Assembly (NCBI GenBank): GCA_964545715.1
Contig: CAZJHX010000214.1
Coordinates: forward strand, 1 to 15,483
Length of the DNA stretch: 15,483 bases
From: CAZJHX01 sp964545715
Lineage (GTDB): Bacteria; Myxococcota_A; UBA9042; GCA-2863065
Direction: 5' to 3'
The translations under genes and the position numbers were made by a program. The notes beneath the pieces are model-generated. The model worked only from the letters and a program-made list of their open reading frames with translations, searched no databases and had not been told where the DNA came from. Positions 1 through 7,881 of this stretch are shown here, in pieces; position 1 is the first letter of the stretch; each line of letters opens with the position of its first letter.

Positions 1-119
1 CGCGTGGAGATCTCCGGGTCGGCCGTCACCGAGAAAAACAGCCCGTCAAAGACGACCGTGTCCTCACCGCATCCCGTTATCAGCGCGGCGACCAAAGCAG
101 CGATTGCGGCCCGATTCAT
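1..119 (-). CDS. Partial lipoprotein, N-terminus only (runs off left edge)
   Basis: Reading the minus strand from the ATG at 119 gives a clear bacterial lipoprotein signal. The start is MNRAAIAALVAALITGC, with a basic n-region, a hydrophobic core and the lipobox I-T-G-C, so Cys17 would be lipidated. About 22 mature residues follow (beginning GEDTVVFDG) before the window ends. The frame is open upstream only to a stop inside the divergent gap, and the signal peptide fits this ATG best, although no good Shine-Dalgarno is visible. It is divergent from the lipoprotein gene starting at 226. Too little of the mature protein is present to name a family. The lipoprotein call is from the signal; the function is unknown. 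Confidence 0.6.
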   Translation of the reverse strand, partial: MNRAAIAALVAALITGCGEDTVVFDGLFFSVTADPEIST

Positions 120-225
120 TACGGCGAAGCGTACCACGGCGCCCACCAGAAAAACTCGTTGCCCGGGGTGTAAGCAGCGAGTGCCTCAGACCGTTGTCGG
201 GCGAAACACCAATGTGGAGACCGCT
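120..225. other. Divergent intergenic gap between two lipoprotein genes
   Basis: This 106-base stretch separates the minus-strand lipoprotein start at 119 from the plus-strand GTG start at 226. It must hold the 5' control of both genes if each has its own promoter. I cannot point to a convincing -35/-10 pair. A plus-strand reading frame does stay open through it, but its translation is Lys/Thr/Arg-rich and has no protein-like features, so I do not count it as coding. Confidence 0.5.
216..220 (+). promoter_or_regulatory. Ribosome binding site for the lipoprotein at 226
   Basis: GGAGA lies five bases before the GTG at 226. This GTG is also the codon that puts a short basic n-region directly in front of the hydrophobic core and lipobox. 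The site decides the start in favour of 226 over the longer open frame that reaches back to base 4. Confidence 0.6.
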
Positions 226-1146
226 GTGACAATCCCCGTTCAAAGACTGCTCATGTTGCTCATGCTGACAACGCTGACCGCGTGTGGCCTGGCCAAACCC
301 CACCTGCGCGCCCATATGAAGCCGCTGCCGCTCCAAACGCCCAAGCCGCTGAAGACCAACGTCTTCAAGGGCGACAAGACGCCGATCATCAGCGAGCTGG
401 ACATCGCCCGGGTGCTGGACGCCCCCGTCTTTCTGGAGGACCGCGCCCGCATCGGCGTCGTTCCGGTCGCGACGGGCTACAAGATCGACAAGGACCTGCC
501 GGTCACCCATGTGCCGGGCGAGCTGAGCGACGCGCTGGAGGGCTCACGGCTCTTCGAGGTGACCACCGAGGTCTCCACCGACTGGCCCGCCGGCTCCGGG
601 ATCCCCGGCCTGCGCGAGCTGGCGTCACGGTACCGCTGCGAGTACCTGCTGCTGTATCGCCATCGCTTCGTCGACCGCGACTGGGTCAACGGCTGGGGCG
701 CCATGTCGCTGACGATCCTGGGCACCTTCTTCGTGCCCATGAACACGCTGGAGACGGCCGGCGTCCTGGAGGCAACGCTCTTCGACGTGCGCTCCGGCAC
801 GCTGCTGTTCACCATCTACGAGCGCGTGCACGCCCGCACGGACGAAAACGTCTGGCAAAACGACAGAAAGCGGCGGGAGCTGAAAGAGCGCCTGCTGTCA
901 AAAGCGGCGCTGAAGCTGGCGGATCAGGTGGTGGCCAAAACGCGCCTTCTAGCGGCGGCGCGGCCGGATCCACAGGCTAGCCCAAAGGCGACAACTGACT
1001 CAGGTGTAGTTGAAAGGCGCCCAGCTGACCTCGCTCGTCGACCCGGACCAGCTCCATCGCAAAACCTGCCGACCGATCGACCGACGTCCGAATCACCTGG
1101 CCAACCAACCGGACCTGAAAGCCCGTCGAGTCAACCGGGTACCTGA
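226..1146 (+). CDS. Predicted lipoprotein of unknown function
   Basis: This encodes a 306-residue envelope lipoprotein. The start is GTG at 226 with a good ribosome site. Residues 1-20 form a signal peptide with a Leu-rich core and lipobox L-T-A-C, so Cys20 is the likely lipid anchor. The mature part has a beta-strand followed by conserved-looking turns (ARIGVVPVATGY near residue 75), then a segment YLLLYRHRF and a strand pair EATLFDVRSGTLLFTIYERV. This alternating pattern resembles the CsgG/LpoB/TolB-N type alpha/beta fold of outer-membrane lipoproteins, but that is only an impression. The last 56 or so residues are rich in Pro, Ser, Thr and Arg and are read antisense to the end of the PilZ gene. 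They look like read-through of a stop-poor frame rather than a folded domain, so the functional protein probably ends near residue 250. No neighbour gives a clue to its role. Confidence 0.72.
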   Translation: MTIPVQRLLMLLMLTTLTACGLAKPHLRAHMKPLPLQTPKPLKTNVFKGDKTPIISELDIARVLDAPVFLEDRARIGVVPVATGYKIDKDLPVTHVPGELSDALEGSRLFEVTTEVSTDWPAGSGIPGLRELASRYRCEYLLLYRHRFVDRDWVNGWGAMSLTILGTFFVPMNTLETAGVLEATLFDVRSGTLLFTIYERVHARTDENVWQNDRKRRELKERLLSKAALKLADQVVAKTRLLAAARPDPQASPKATTDSGVVERRPADLARRPGPAPSQNLPTDRPTSESPGQPTGPESPSSQPGT

Positions 1147-2026
1147 ACGCCAGGATGTCGCCGATTCGCGGGAGCCTGCGCTCACCGGATGCGACCCATA
1201 CGCCTTGATGATTGATGTCGGTGACGCGCCCCTTGAGCATCGTCCCTTCGTGTTTGAAGCTGACTGAGGCATCCGCGAGCAGGCGCACCATGTCGCGCCG
1301 CTCAGCGCCAACGGTCGGAACGAGATGGATGACGTCGGCACCCCGCTCATCCTTTGAGACGCAACCCCTCGCGTCCTCAGGAATCGGCGGCGGTGTGCAC
1401 GGTGTCGATCCGTACCCGCCCGTTCCGGCCGGCTCATACGAGTAGTCCCTCTGCAGCGGCTCGCCTTCCCCTGCAGGGGTCCCATCGTACCGAAAGCGCA
1501 TCCCGACCTCAGAGTCGGTCCGATAGGTGGACGCTACAGTAGCCGTCCGCCGGGGATGCCCTCCCGTTGTTACACGCACTCCTTCCACAGGCTTTTCTGC
1601 CATTTGCTGGGTTTCCGCCAGCGACAGCGACTCACCGGGCGTCCAGGCGCAGAGCCCTTCCCCTCTGCGCCAGACCAGTGTGTCGATCCCGAACAAGCGA
1701 CTCAAAAAGCGCCGCAATTCAGCTCGAGAGCCGCTCGAACGTGCCTGAACCCAACGGACTCCAAACCCTGGGATGGAGGTCCCGTTACCGTCAGGCAGCG
1801 CCCTTACGACCTGCCCCTGGAACTCGACCGCATCAGCCGTCACATCCGGCCTTACGGTAAACGTCACCCACTCGCCATGGGGTGGCGCGTCCCAGCAGTT
1901 GATCCAGGCCCCGCCTGCCGACACGTCGGACACGAGACCTGAGACCATTTGACCTTCTTGGGGGAAAACTCCCCTCAGAAGGTGCACCCTACGGGGGTGT
2001 CTTCTTCTCTCCACTTGCATACCCAC
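977..2026 (-). CDS. Tandem PilZ-domain protein
   Basis: This 349-residue cytoplasmic protein has two PilZ domains, the fold that commonly binds cyclic di-GMP. The N-terminal domain (about 5-105) has the basic motif RRRHPRR at 7-13, giving RxxxR, and D34-V-S36-A-G-G39, a perfect DxSxxG. The C-terminal domain (about 240-345) has RDMVR at 244-248, but its second motif is DINHQG at 270-275 with Asn in place of Ser, so its ligand binding may be weakened. The middle (about 110-235) is low-complexity, rich in Gly, Pro, Thr and Ser, and looks like a linker. The GTG at 2026 is preferred because GGAAG lies seven bases upstream; an ATG two codons in is the alternative. The gene is divergent from the VWA lipoprotein across 41 bases, and its 3' end overlaps the lipoprotein frame. 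The domain call is firm; the pathway it controls is unknown. Confidence 0.9.
   Translation of the reverse strand: MGMQVERRRHPRRVHLLRGVFPQEGQMVSGLVSDVSAGGAWINCWDAPPHGEWVTFTVRPDVTADAVEFQGQVVRALPDGNGTSIPGFGVRWVQARSSGSRAELRRFLSRLFGIDTLVWRRGEGLCAWTPGESLSLAETQQMAEKPVEGVRVTTGGHPRRTATVASTYRTDSEVGMRFRYDGTPAGEGEPLQRDYSYEPAGTGGYGSTPCTPPPIPEDARGCVSKDERGADVIHLVPTVGAERRDMVRLLADASVSFKHEGTMLKGRVTDINHQGVWVASGERRLPRIGDILAFRYPVDSTGFQVRLVGQVIRTSVDRSAGFAMELVRVDERGQLGAFQLHLSQLSPLG
1952..1983 (-). repeat. Imperfect inverted repeat in the 5' coding part of the PilZ gene
   Basis: ACCTTCT at 1952-1958 is the exact reverse complement of AGAAGGT at 1977-1983. Nested inside, GGGG at 1960-1963 pairs with CCCC at 1971-1974 around an A-rich loop. 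In the PilZ messenger this hairpin begins about 44 bases after the start codon. There is no U-run after it, so it is not a standard terminator. It could act as an mRNA structure or be chance within coding sequence. Confidence 0.4.
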
Positions 2027-2067
2027 TCACACACTTCCAAGTGCCTTCAGGTAAACTTTGAAACAGA
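2027..2067. promoter_or_regulatory. Short divergent gap, PilZ / VWA lipoprotein
   Basis: Only 41 bases separate the two divergent starts, so any two promoters must overlap each other or the coding ends. CACTTG at 2012-2017 and CAAGTG at 2038-2043 form a 6-base inverted repeat that spans the PilZ start and could be an operator half-site pair. The sequence from about 2041 is much richer in A+T than the rest of the window. No clear -10/-35 boxes were identified. Confidence 0.35.
2034..2038 (-). promoter_or_regulatory. Ribosome binding site for the PilZ gene
   Basis: On the minus strand this reads GGAAG, seven bases before the GTG at 2026. It supports that GTG over the ATG at 2020, which would be 13 bases away. 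The site lies in the 41-base gap shared with the divergent VWA gene. Confidence 0.5.
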
Positions 2068-3945
2068 ATGGTCTTAATGTCCACCGTAAACTGTACGTCG
2101 GCTAGTAAACCTGGTAAATCTTGTAAAGATCTGCTGCAAATCGTCGTGATCTGCCTGACGCTGCTGATCGTCGGCTGCTCAGACGATCCGGCGCCCGCGC
2201 CCGTAGAAGTGGCACCGCCGAGCGAAGCAGAAACAGCCAATGACATCCATGAGTTACCAAGCGACACCCCAGAGCAAGACACGTCCAATGTCACCGATGC
2301 CACGCCACCGGCCGACGCCGCGGACGACGTGCCGGACATCGCGGACGAGGGCCCCGAGACGCCGGATGTAAAGCCTTGTAAATGTGGCCCGACCAAGCAC
2401 TGCATCGAGGGAGGGGGCTGCATTGACGACGTGTGCATCAAGGGCGCGACGACCTGTGAAACGCTCCAATCCATCAAGATCTGTAATGAGGACGGCAGCG
2501 CCTTCGAATTGGAGCCGTGCGCCGAGGCTCAGATCTGCTACCTGGGGCAGTGCACCGACCAGCTGTGCGACCCGGACGGCCCGCCGTTTTGTGAAGACGG
2601 GGTCCGCAAGGTCTGCAACAGCCTGGGGCTTGCGTACGTCGAGATCCCGTGCCCGGGCGGGTCGGGGTGCCTGGACGGGGAGTGCACGCCGATCAAGCCC
2701 AACGTCATCCTGGTGGTCGACACGTCCGGCAGCATGAGCCTGCTCTACGATCAGGACGACAAGTACCCGACCGACTGCGCCGGCGATCCGGACTGCCCGC
2801 CGTGGTCCTTTCCCGACTGCGATGACCCTGAGACCCCGCTCACGCGTCTTGGTCGCGCCAAAAAAGCGCTGCAGGCCCTGGTGATGAGCGACACCGCAGC
2901 GACCGTTCGGCTGGCCCTTCAGCGCTTCCCGCAGCAGGGCAACAAGACCGTCAACTGCAAGAAGGGCTACTACTCCTACAAGTTTGCGATCAGCGGTGAC
3001 GTCAACGCCCACGAGCTGCCCAAGCCGACCGTGGCCAACGCGCTGGACGAGATCTTCTCGGTGCCCTTCTCGCCGGCCACCGACATCAACGACACCGAGC
3101 TGCTGATGAGCTGGATGGACTTCACCGAGGCGGTGGCGCTGACCGGCGAGTCGTGCTCGACCAACTTCGCGTGCGAGTCCAACATGTGCGTCGGCGGCCA
3201 ATGCCAGGCCCACTCGGACCCTGAGCTGCGCGGCGACGGACCGACTCCGCTGGGTAAAAGCCTGTTCTACGCCGGCGAGTACGCGCGCCACTTCGTGCTG
3301 ATGGAGGGCAAGGCCTGCGGCGGGCCCACCGACTGCGGCTCACCTCATTACGTGTGCGTGGAGGGGATCTGCCGGGACCCGTTCTTTGCGTGCCGCAAGA
3401 CGTCGATCATCTTGTTCACGGACGGCATCGAGACGGTCAACGAAGATCCGGGCACCTATTTTCACCCGCGCGTGCAGGCCAAGCGACTGAAGTACGGCCT
3501 GGAGTGCAGCGCCGATGAAGAGTGCGTGGGCGGCGCCGTCTGCAAGGACTCCCGGTGCTGGGTGGAGGCGCTGGACAGCGTGCCGGAGAAGATGTGCAAC
3601 GCGGTGGCACAGGGCTGCCTGGAGAGCTCGGACTGCGAGCCGTTCAACTGCGGGCTGCCGACCAAGTGCAAAGGGGTGTGCGAGAAGACGGCCGTGACCT
3701 ACGAGGAGTTCAACGGGCACTCAACTCTGAAGGGCTACGAGGGCCAGCCGCTCAGCATCACGACGCATGTTATCGACGCGTCCGGCAGCGGCGACGCCAA
3801 CACGCTCATCGCTCTGAACGGCGGCGGGCAGCACGTCAGCGTTGATTTCGAGGACATCGGCGGGCTCGTGGCCCAGCTGCTCACCCTGCTGGACACCAAA
3901 GACGACGCGGGCGCGTGCCTCGATAGCGGCGGCGAGACCGAGTAG
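2068..3945 (+). CDS. Cysteine-rich VWA-domain lipoprotein
   Basis: This encodes a 625-residue surface or periplasmic lipoprotein. A basic n-region with several Lys residues is followed by a hydrophobic core and lipobox I-V-G-C, with Cys37 as the lipid anchor. Residues 38-100 are an acidic, Pro/Asp/Thr-rich linker. Residues 100-210 are cysteine-rich. A von Willebrand A domain follows, with the metal-ion motif DTSGSMS at 218-224, Thr393 in GPTPLG and Asp452 in LFTDG. A cysteine module C-x5-C-x(4-6)-C-x4-C occurs at 106-123 and again as inserts in the VWA domain at 363-379, 417-435 and 480-497. Such proteins are common in Myxococcota-type genomes and are thought to bind other proteins or matrix. 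The ATG at 2068 lacks a clear ribosome site; an ATG at 2077 is equally possible. The 3' end overlaps the MATE gene. Domain calls are firm; the ligand is unknown. Confidence 0.85.
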   Translation: MVLMSTVNCTSASKPGKSCKDLLQIVVICLTLLIVGCSDDPAPAPVEVAPPSEAETANDIHELPSDTPEQDTSNVTDATPPADAADDVPDIADEGPETPDVKPCKCGPTKHCIEGGGCIDDVCIKGATTCETLQSIKICNEDGSAFELEPCAEAQICYLGQCTDQLCDPDGPPFCEDGVRKVCNSLGLAYVEIPCPGGSGCLDGECTPIKPNVILVVDTSGSMSLLYDQDDKYPTDCAGDPDCPPWSFPDCDDPETPLTRLGRAKKALQALVMSDTAATVRLALQRFPQQGNKTVNCKKGYYSYKFAISGDVNAHELPKPTVANALDEIFSVPFSPATDINDTELLMSWMDFTEAVALTGESCSTNFACESNMCVGGQCQAHSDPELRGDGPTPLGKSLFYAGEYARHFVLMEGKACGGPTDCGSPHYVCVEGICRDPFFACRKTSIILFTDGIETVNEDPGTYFHPRVQAKRLKYGLECSADEECVGGAVCKDSRCWVEALDSVPEKMCNAVAQGCLESSDCEPFNCGLPTKCKGVCEKTAVTYEEFNGHSTLKGYEGQPLSITTHVIDASGSGDANTLIALNGGGQHVSVDFEDIGGLVAQLLTLLDTKDDAGACLDSGGETE

Positions 3946-5163
3946 CACGACCAGGCGCACCAGCCAGCCGCCGACAGCCCCCGCCTCAGTGGTAGCCACG
4001 AACGCCGCGGGCACCAGCAGTCCCCACGCCGCGACGATGTTGGCCACCATGACAAACATCGTGTCGCCCGCGCCCTGCAGCGCCCCGGTGCGCACGAGCA
4101 CGACGCTCTCCACCAATTGCAGCCCGACGGCGACCAGCAGCAGGATCGTACCGATCTCGACGACGGCGGGGTCGGCGGTGAAGACGCTGAGCAGCGGCCC
4201 GCTGAAGAACGCGAACACGAGGGCGACGGAGCCCATGGCGGCAAATGCCAGGCGCATCGCGCGCTGCTGGACCTGCCAGGCGCCGAGGCGGTCCTCACGC
4301 CCCACGGCTTGTCCGACCAGAATCATGGCGGCAGCGCCGACACCGTGCCCGGGCAGCAGGCTGAGGCAGATGACGCGCGACACGATGACGTGAGCGGCGA
4401 GCTGGGGCTTGCCGGCGGCGGTGACGAACGCGGCGAACATCAGCCAGGCCAGCTCGTCGACAAAGAACTCGACGCCCATGGGGACACCCAGCTGCACGAG
4501 CCGCCCCATGCCGCGCATGTCGGCGGAGAGCCGGCCGTAGCGGCGGATGGCGATGACGAGCGCGGCGACACCCATGGCGGCCGATGCGATGGCGGTACCC
4601 ACAGCGGCTCCGGCGGCGCCCATGGCGGGGAACGGGCCCACGCCGAAGACCAGCGCCACGGTCAGCACCACATTCAGCGCGTTGGCCATGACGGCGGCCC
4701 GCATCGGCGTCCGTGTGTCGCCCGTGCCCTCCAGGTGGGAGAAGATGGCGTTGCCGACAAAGAGGGGGATGACCGCCAGCAGGCGGATGTCGAAGTATTG
4801 GGCGCCCAGCGTGCCGATCGCGCCCCGGCCGCCGACCAGCTGGACGACGTCGAAAAACGGCAGCAGCACCATCATCAGCGCGGCCATGCCGGCGCCCAGC
4901 GCGATTCCCTGACTCAGGGTGCGTCGGGAGAGATCCGGTTGCTCGGCGCCGACCGCCTGGGCGGTGACGACCTTGACGGCGTTCAGGACGCCGAAGCCGA
5001 AGCAGAACACCGTGAAGGTGGCGATGACGCCCAGCCCGACGGCGGCGGTCTCGGTAGTGCCCAGCTGCGCGACCAGCAACGTGTCCACGACGCCCATCAG
5101 CACGTAACTGAGACGAGAGACGACGATGGGCCAGGCGGTACGCAGAACCATGAGCAGGTTCAA
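3721..5163 (-). CDS. MATE-family multidrug/toxin efflux transporter
   Basis: This 480-residue inner-membrane protein has about 12 hydrophobic helices in two related halves. MATE transporters expel organic cations, drugs or metabolites in exchange for sodium or protons. The N-terminus has the family look (TAWPIVVSRLSYVLMGVVDT, then LLVAQLGTTETAAVGLG), and the middle shows the PMGVEFFVDELAW repeat start of the second half. The TTG at 5163 is the first possible start; an ATG four codons later at 5151 is equally likely, and neither has a good ribosome site. The gene starts 11 bases after the thioesterase stop and is the last gene of the minus operon. The usual family length is about 450 residues. 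From about residue 407 the gene is antisense to the VWA gene, so part of the last helix and a hydrophilic tail of roughly 55 residues fall in the overlap. The substrate cannot be predicted. Confidence 0.88.
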   Translation of the reverse strand: MNLLMVLRTAWPIVVSRLSYVLMGVVDTLLVAQLGTTETAAVGLGVIATFTVFCFGFGVLNAVKVVTAQAVGAEQPDLSRRTLSQGIALGAGMAALMMVLLPFFDVVQLVGGRGAIGTLGAQYFDIRLLAVIPLFVGNAIFSHLEGTGDTRTPMRAAVMANALNVVLTVALVFGVGPFPAMGAAGAAVGTAIASAAMGVAALVIAIRRYGRLSADMRGMGRLVQLGVPMGVEFFVDELAWLMFAAFVTAAGKPQLAAHVIVSRVICLSLLPGHGVGAAAMILVGQAVGREDRLGAWQVQQRAMRLAFAAMGSVALVFAFFSGPLLSVFTADPAVVEIGTILLLVAVGLQLVESVVLVRTGALQGAGDTMFVMVANIVAAWGLLVPAAFVATTEAGAVGGWLVRLVVLLGLAAAIEARARVVFGVQQGEQLGHEPADVLEINADVLPAAVQSDERVGVAAAGRVDNMRRDAERLALVALQS

Positions 5164-5174
5164 CGGACCAGAAA

Positions 5175-5918
5175 CTACATTGGTCTAATCGCCCCGCGGC
5201 ACAACGTTTCTTCTGCGCGCCGCAGCATGAATCTGAAGACGCCGTCGTCACGCCACGTGCTGACGACAAGCTCGTCGTGCGCGACGGCCTCGCGGTCATA
5301 AACCAGGGCGACCTCGCGCGCGCGCCCGGTATCGGGGGCGCAGGCGAGCCGCGCATCCTGGAAGAACCGCAGGTAGGTGGCGGCGTTGACGTGGCTGAAG
5401 CGGTCCAGGTCGCTCGGTCGCACCGTGATCGGGTGCGTATGGGCGTCAGCCGGGGCCTCTTTGGGCGCGCTCAGAGACGGCGGCGTGGGGTATTCGGCCA
5501 GCGTCGCCGCCTGGGATGCTTTGTAGGCGCGCAGCTGGTCCGGCACGCGCACCAGATGCCGCTTGGGCGACAACCACAAGCCGGTGACGCGCGCGCTGGC
5601 CACGCGGGTGCCGTCCTCGTCCAGCACCAGGTGGCGGACATGCACCTGCGAGCGCCCCACGTGCTCCACGACCCCGGTCGCGCGCAGATCACGGCGCATC
5701 GTGACGGGCGCCAGCACCTCCAGCGCCTGCTGCTGAACCACAAAGAAATAGCCCTCGAGCACAAGCTCGCGCAGACCGAGCGGATCGTAGCTCATCCACT
5801 CCCAACGCAGCTGCTCCAGGTAGCTCAAAAACACGTGCGCGGGCACGGTGCCGGTGGCGTCCGTTTCGTACCCGCGGGTGCGAAACGCGACCTCAAAAGG
5901 GGGCTCGACCGCGCTCAC
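5175..5918 (-). CDS. Double-hotdog acyl-ACP/acyl-CoA thioesterase-like protein
   Basis: This 247-residue cytoplasmic protein is built from two hotdog folds, as in acyl-ACP thioesterases, which cut the thioester of acyl chains. The first hotdog (about 7-120) begins FEVAFRTRGYETDATGTVPA, with the hot-dog helix HVFLSYLEQLRWEWM. The second (about 160-247) has the typical SDLDRFSHVNAATYLRFFQ, in which Asp and His-Val-Asn match the 4HBT family pattern DxxGHVNN. I chose the GTG at 5918 because it overlaps the upstream stop as GTGA; a TTG three codons earlier (5927) is possible. It sits between the tail-anchored protein gene and the MATE gene in the same operon. The two-domain length (about 250) fits FatA/FatB-type bacterial enzymes. 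A role in making or editing a lipid or an acyl intermediate is inferred; the substrate is unknown. Confidence 0.82.
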   Translation of the reverse strand: MSAVEPPFEVAFRTRGYETDATGTVPAHVFLSYLEQLRWEWMSYDPLGLRELVLEGYFFVVQQQALEVLAPVTMRRDLRATGVVEHVGRSQVHVRHLVLDEDGTRVASARVTGLWLSPKRHLVRVPDQLRAYKASQAATLAEYPTPPSLSAPKEAPADAHTHPITVRPSDLDRFSHVNAATYLRFFQDARLACAPDTGRAREVALVYDREAVAHDELVVSTWRDDGVFRFMLRRAEETLCRGAIRPM

Positions 5919-6984
5919 CCCAGACAAGCCCGCAAGATGAGCACCGCCAGCACGGCGTAGAAGGTGCCTTTGGCCAGCGCCCGAATGATGTTGACGGTCT
6001 GCTTCTCGGGGACGGTCAGCGCGTCCATCTCGGGGATGGTGTCGTGCTCCTTCTTGAAGCGGCCCAGCTGTTGAGCGGCCGCGCGAATCGGCGCGACGAC
6101 GACCTCAGCCGCGTCGTCCACCGCTGCCCTCAGGCGCGCCTGCACTGCCAGGGTGCGGTCCAGCACGTCCTTGGCGATGTTGTCGTCCGGGTCGACCTCC
6201 AGCCGCCGGGCGTAGTGCTCGATGGTGGCGTCGATGATCGCCCGCTCCAGCGTGACCTGGTCCATCCCGGCCTCGTCGCGGATCTCTCTCGCGCGAGCCG
6301 CCAGCTCGGTGTTGCCGGACGCCGCCGCGACGGAGGCCAGGGCAAACGCGGCTGCGGCCATGGGCAGGTTGTGATGCGCCAGCAGCGACGTGCCGGTCGC
6401 CTTGCTCAGCACCCAGGTGGGGGTCACCGTACGCTGCGCCTCGTTCTGCAGCTTGAAAAACGCGCCCTCGGGGTCGCCCGCCGACAACAATTGGGCGCTC
6501 TCGGCCAGGGTGAGGTAGACGTGCCCCGGGGTGCCGCTGCTCTTGGCCAGGTTCTCGAGCGCCTGGCCGGCCAGCGTGAACCGCTCGGCTTCGAGCAGCG
6601 CGATGGCGTGGCGCTCCAGCTCGGCGAAGGCGGGACCGTCCGCGCCCTTCTTTTCCGGCGCTTTTGCGCGCGCGGTGCCTGCCGCCAGCACCGCGGCCAC
6701 GTCGTCCACGTCCAGCGACAGCACCGAGACATCGTGGCGCTTGCCCGCGGCAGTGGTGATCATCAGGGTCGACTCGAACGACTGCCGCGTCAGGGCCGGC
6801 GGCTTCTTGGGATCCAGCGCGACTTTGGCGAAGTCGTCGAGGGAGGAGCCACGGGTCAGCACGACAAGCTCCCCCTCATGCGCGCCGATGAGAGTGTCTC
6901 CAAACCCGCCGTCGATTCGCCCGTTGAGCACAACGTGGTGCGTAAATCCATCCGCGGACAGCGGCGGTGGCAGGTGTTCGGCGT

Positions 6985-6994
<10 letters not shown>
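5915..6994 (-). CDS. Tail-anchored protein with helical repeats, function unknown
   Basis: This 359-residue protein is of unrecognised family. The ATG at 6994 has GGAG eight bases upstream and overlaps the amidohydrolase stop by ten bases, so the longer open frame to 7069 is rejected. Residues 1-110 look like a small beta-rich domain (THHVVLNGRIDGGFGDTL, then strands ending SVLSLDVDDVAAVL). A short charged linker (KAPEKKGADG) follows. Residues 125-290 are Ala/Leu/Glu-rich helices with TPR-like pairs such as HAIALLEAERFTLAGQALENL. The last about 20 residues (TFYAVLAVLILRACLG at the very end) are hydrophobic, so the protein should be held in a membrane by its C-terminus with the rest in the cytoplasm. 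There is no catalytic motif. It is co-transcribed with an amidohydrolase and a thioesterase and could act as a scaffold for them, which is speculation. Confidence 0.82.
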
Positions 6995-7866
<872 letters not shown>

Positions 7867-7881
7867 GATAACGTGACCGGC

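Noticed and set aside
4..225. N-terminal extension of the lipoprotein gene back to base 4
   Set aside because: The extension would bury the signal peptide and lipobox; the GTG at 226 has a ribosome site, and the opposite strand here encodes the start of another lipoprotein.
2254..3291. 345-codon minus-strand frame antisense to the VWA gene
   Set aside because: Arg/Val/Ala-rich shadow with no recognisable domain; the plus strand has the metal motif and ordered cysteines.
3940..3965. Terminator between the convergent VWA and MATE genes
   Set aside because: No stem-loop followed by T residues is visible near either stop.
4117..5301. Long plus-strand open frame antisense to the MATE gene
   Set aside because: Its translation is extremely rich in Gly, Asp, His and Gln with no hydrophobic core; it is the mirror of a membrane-protein gene in GC-rich DNA.
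4295..5356. Long minus-strand open frame overlapping MATE and thioesterase genes
   Set aside because: It is Arg/Gly/Ala-rich in a shifted frame and shares DNA with two genes with clear family motifs.
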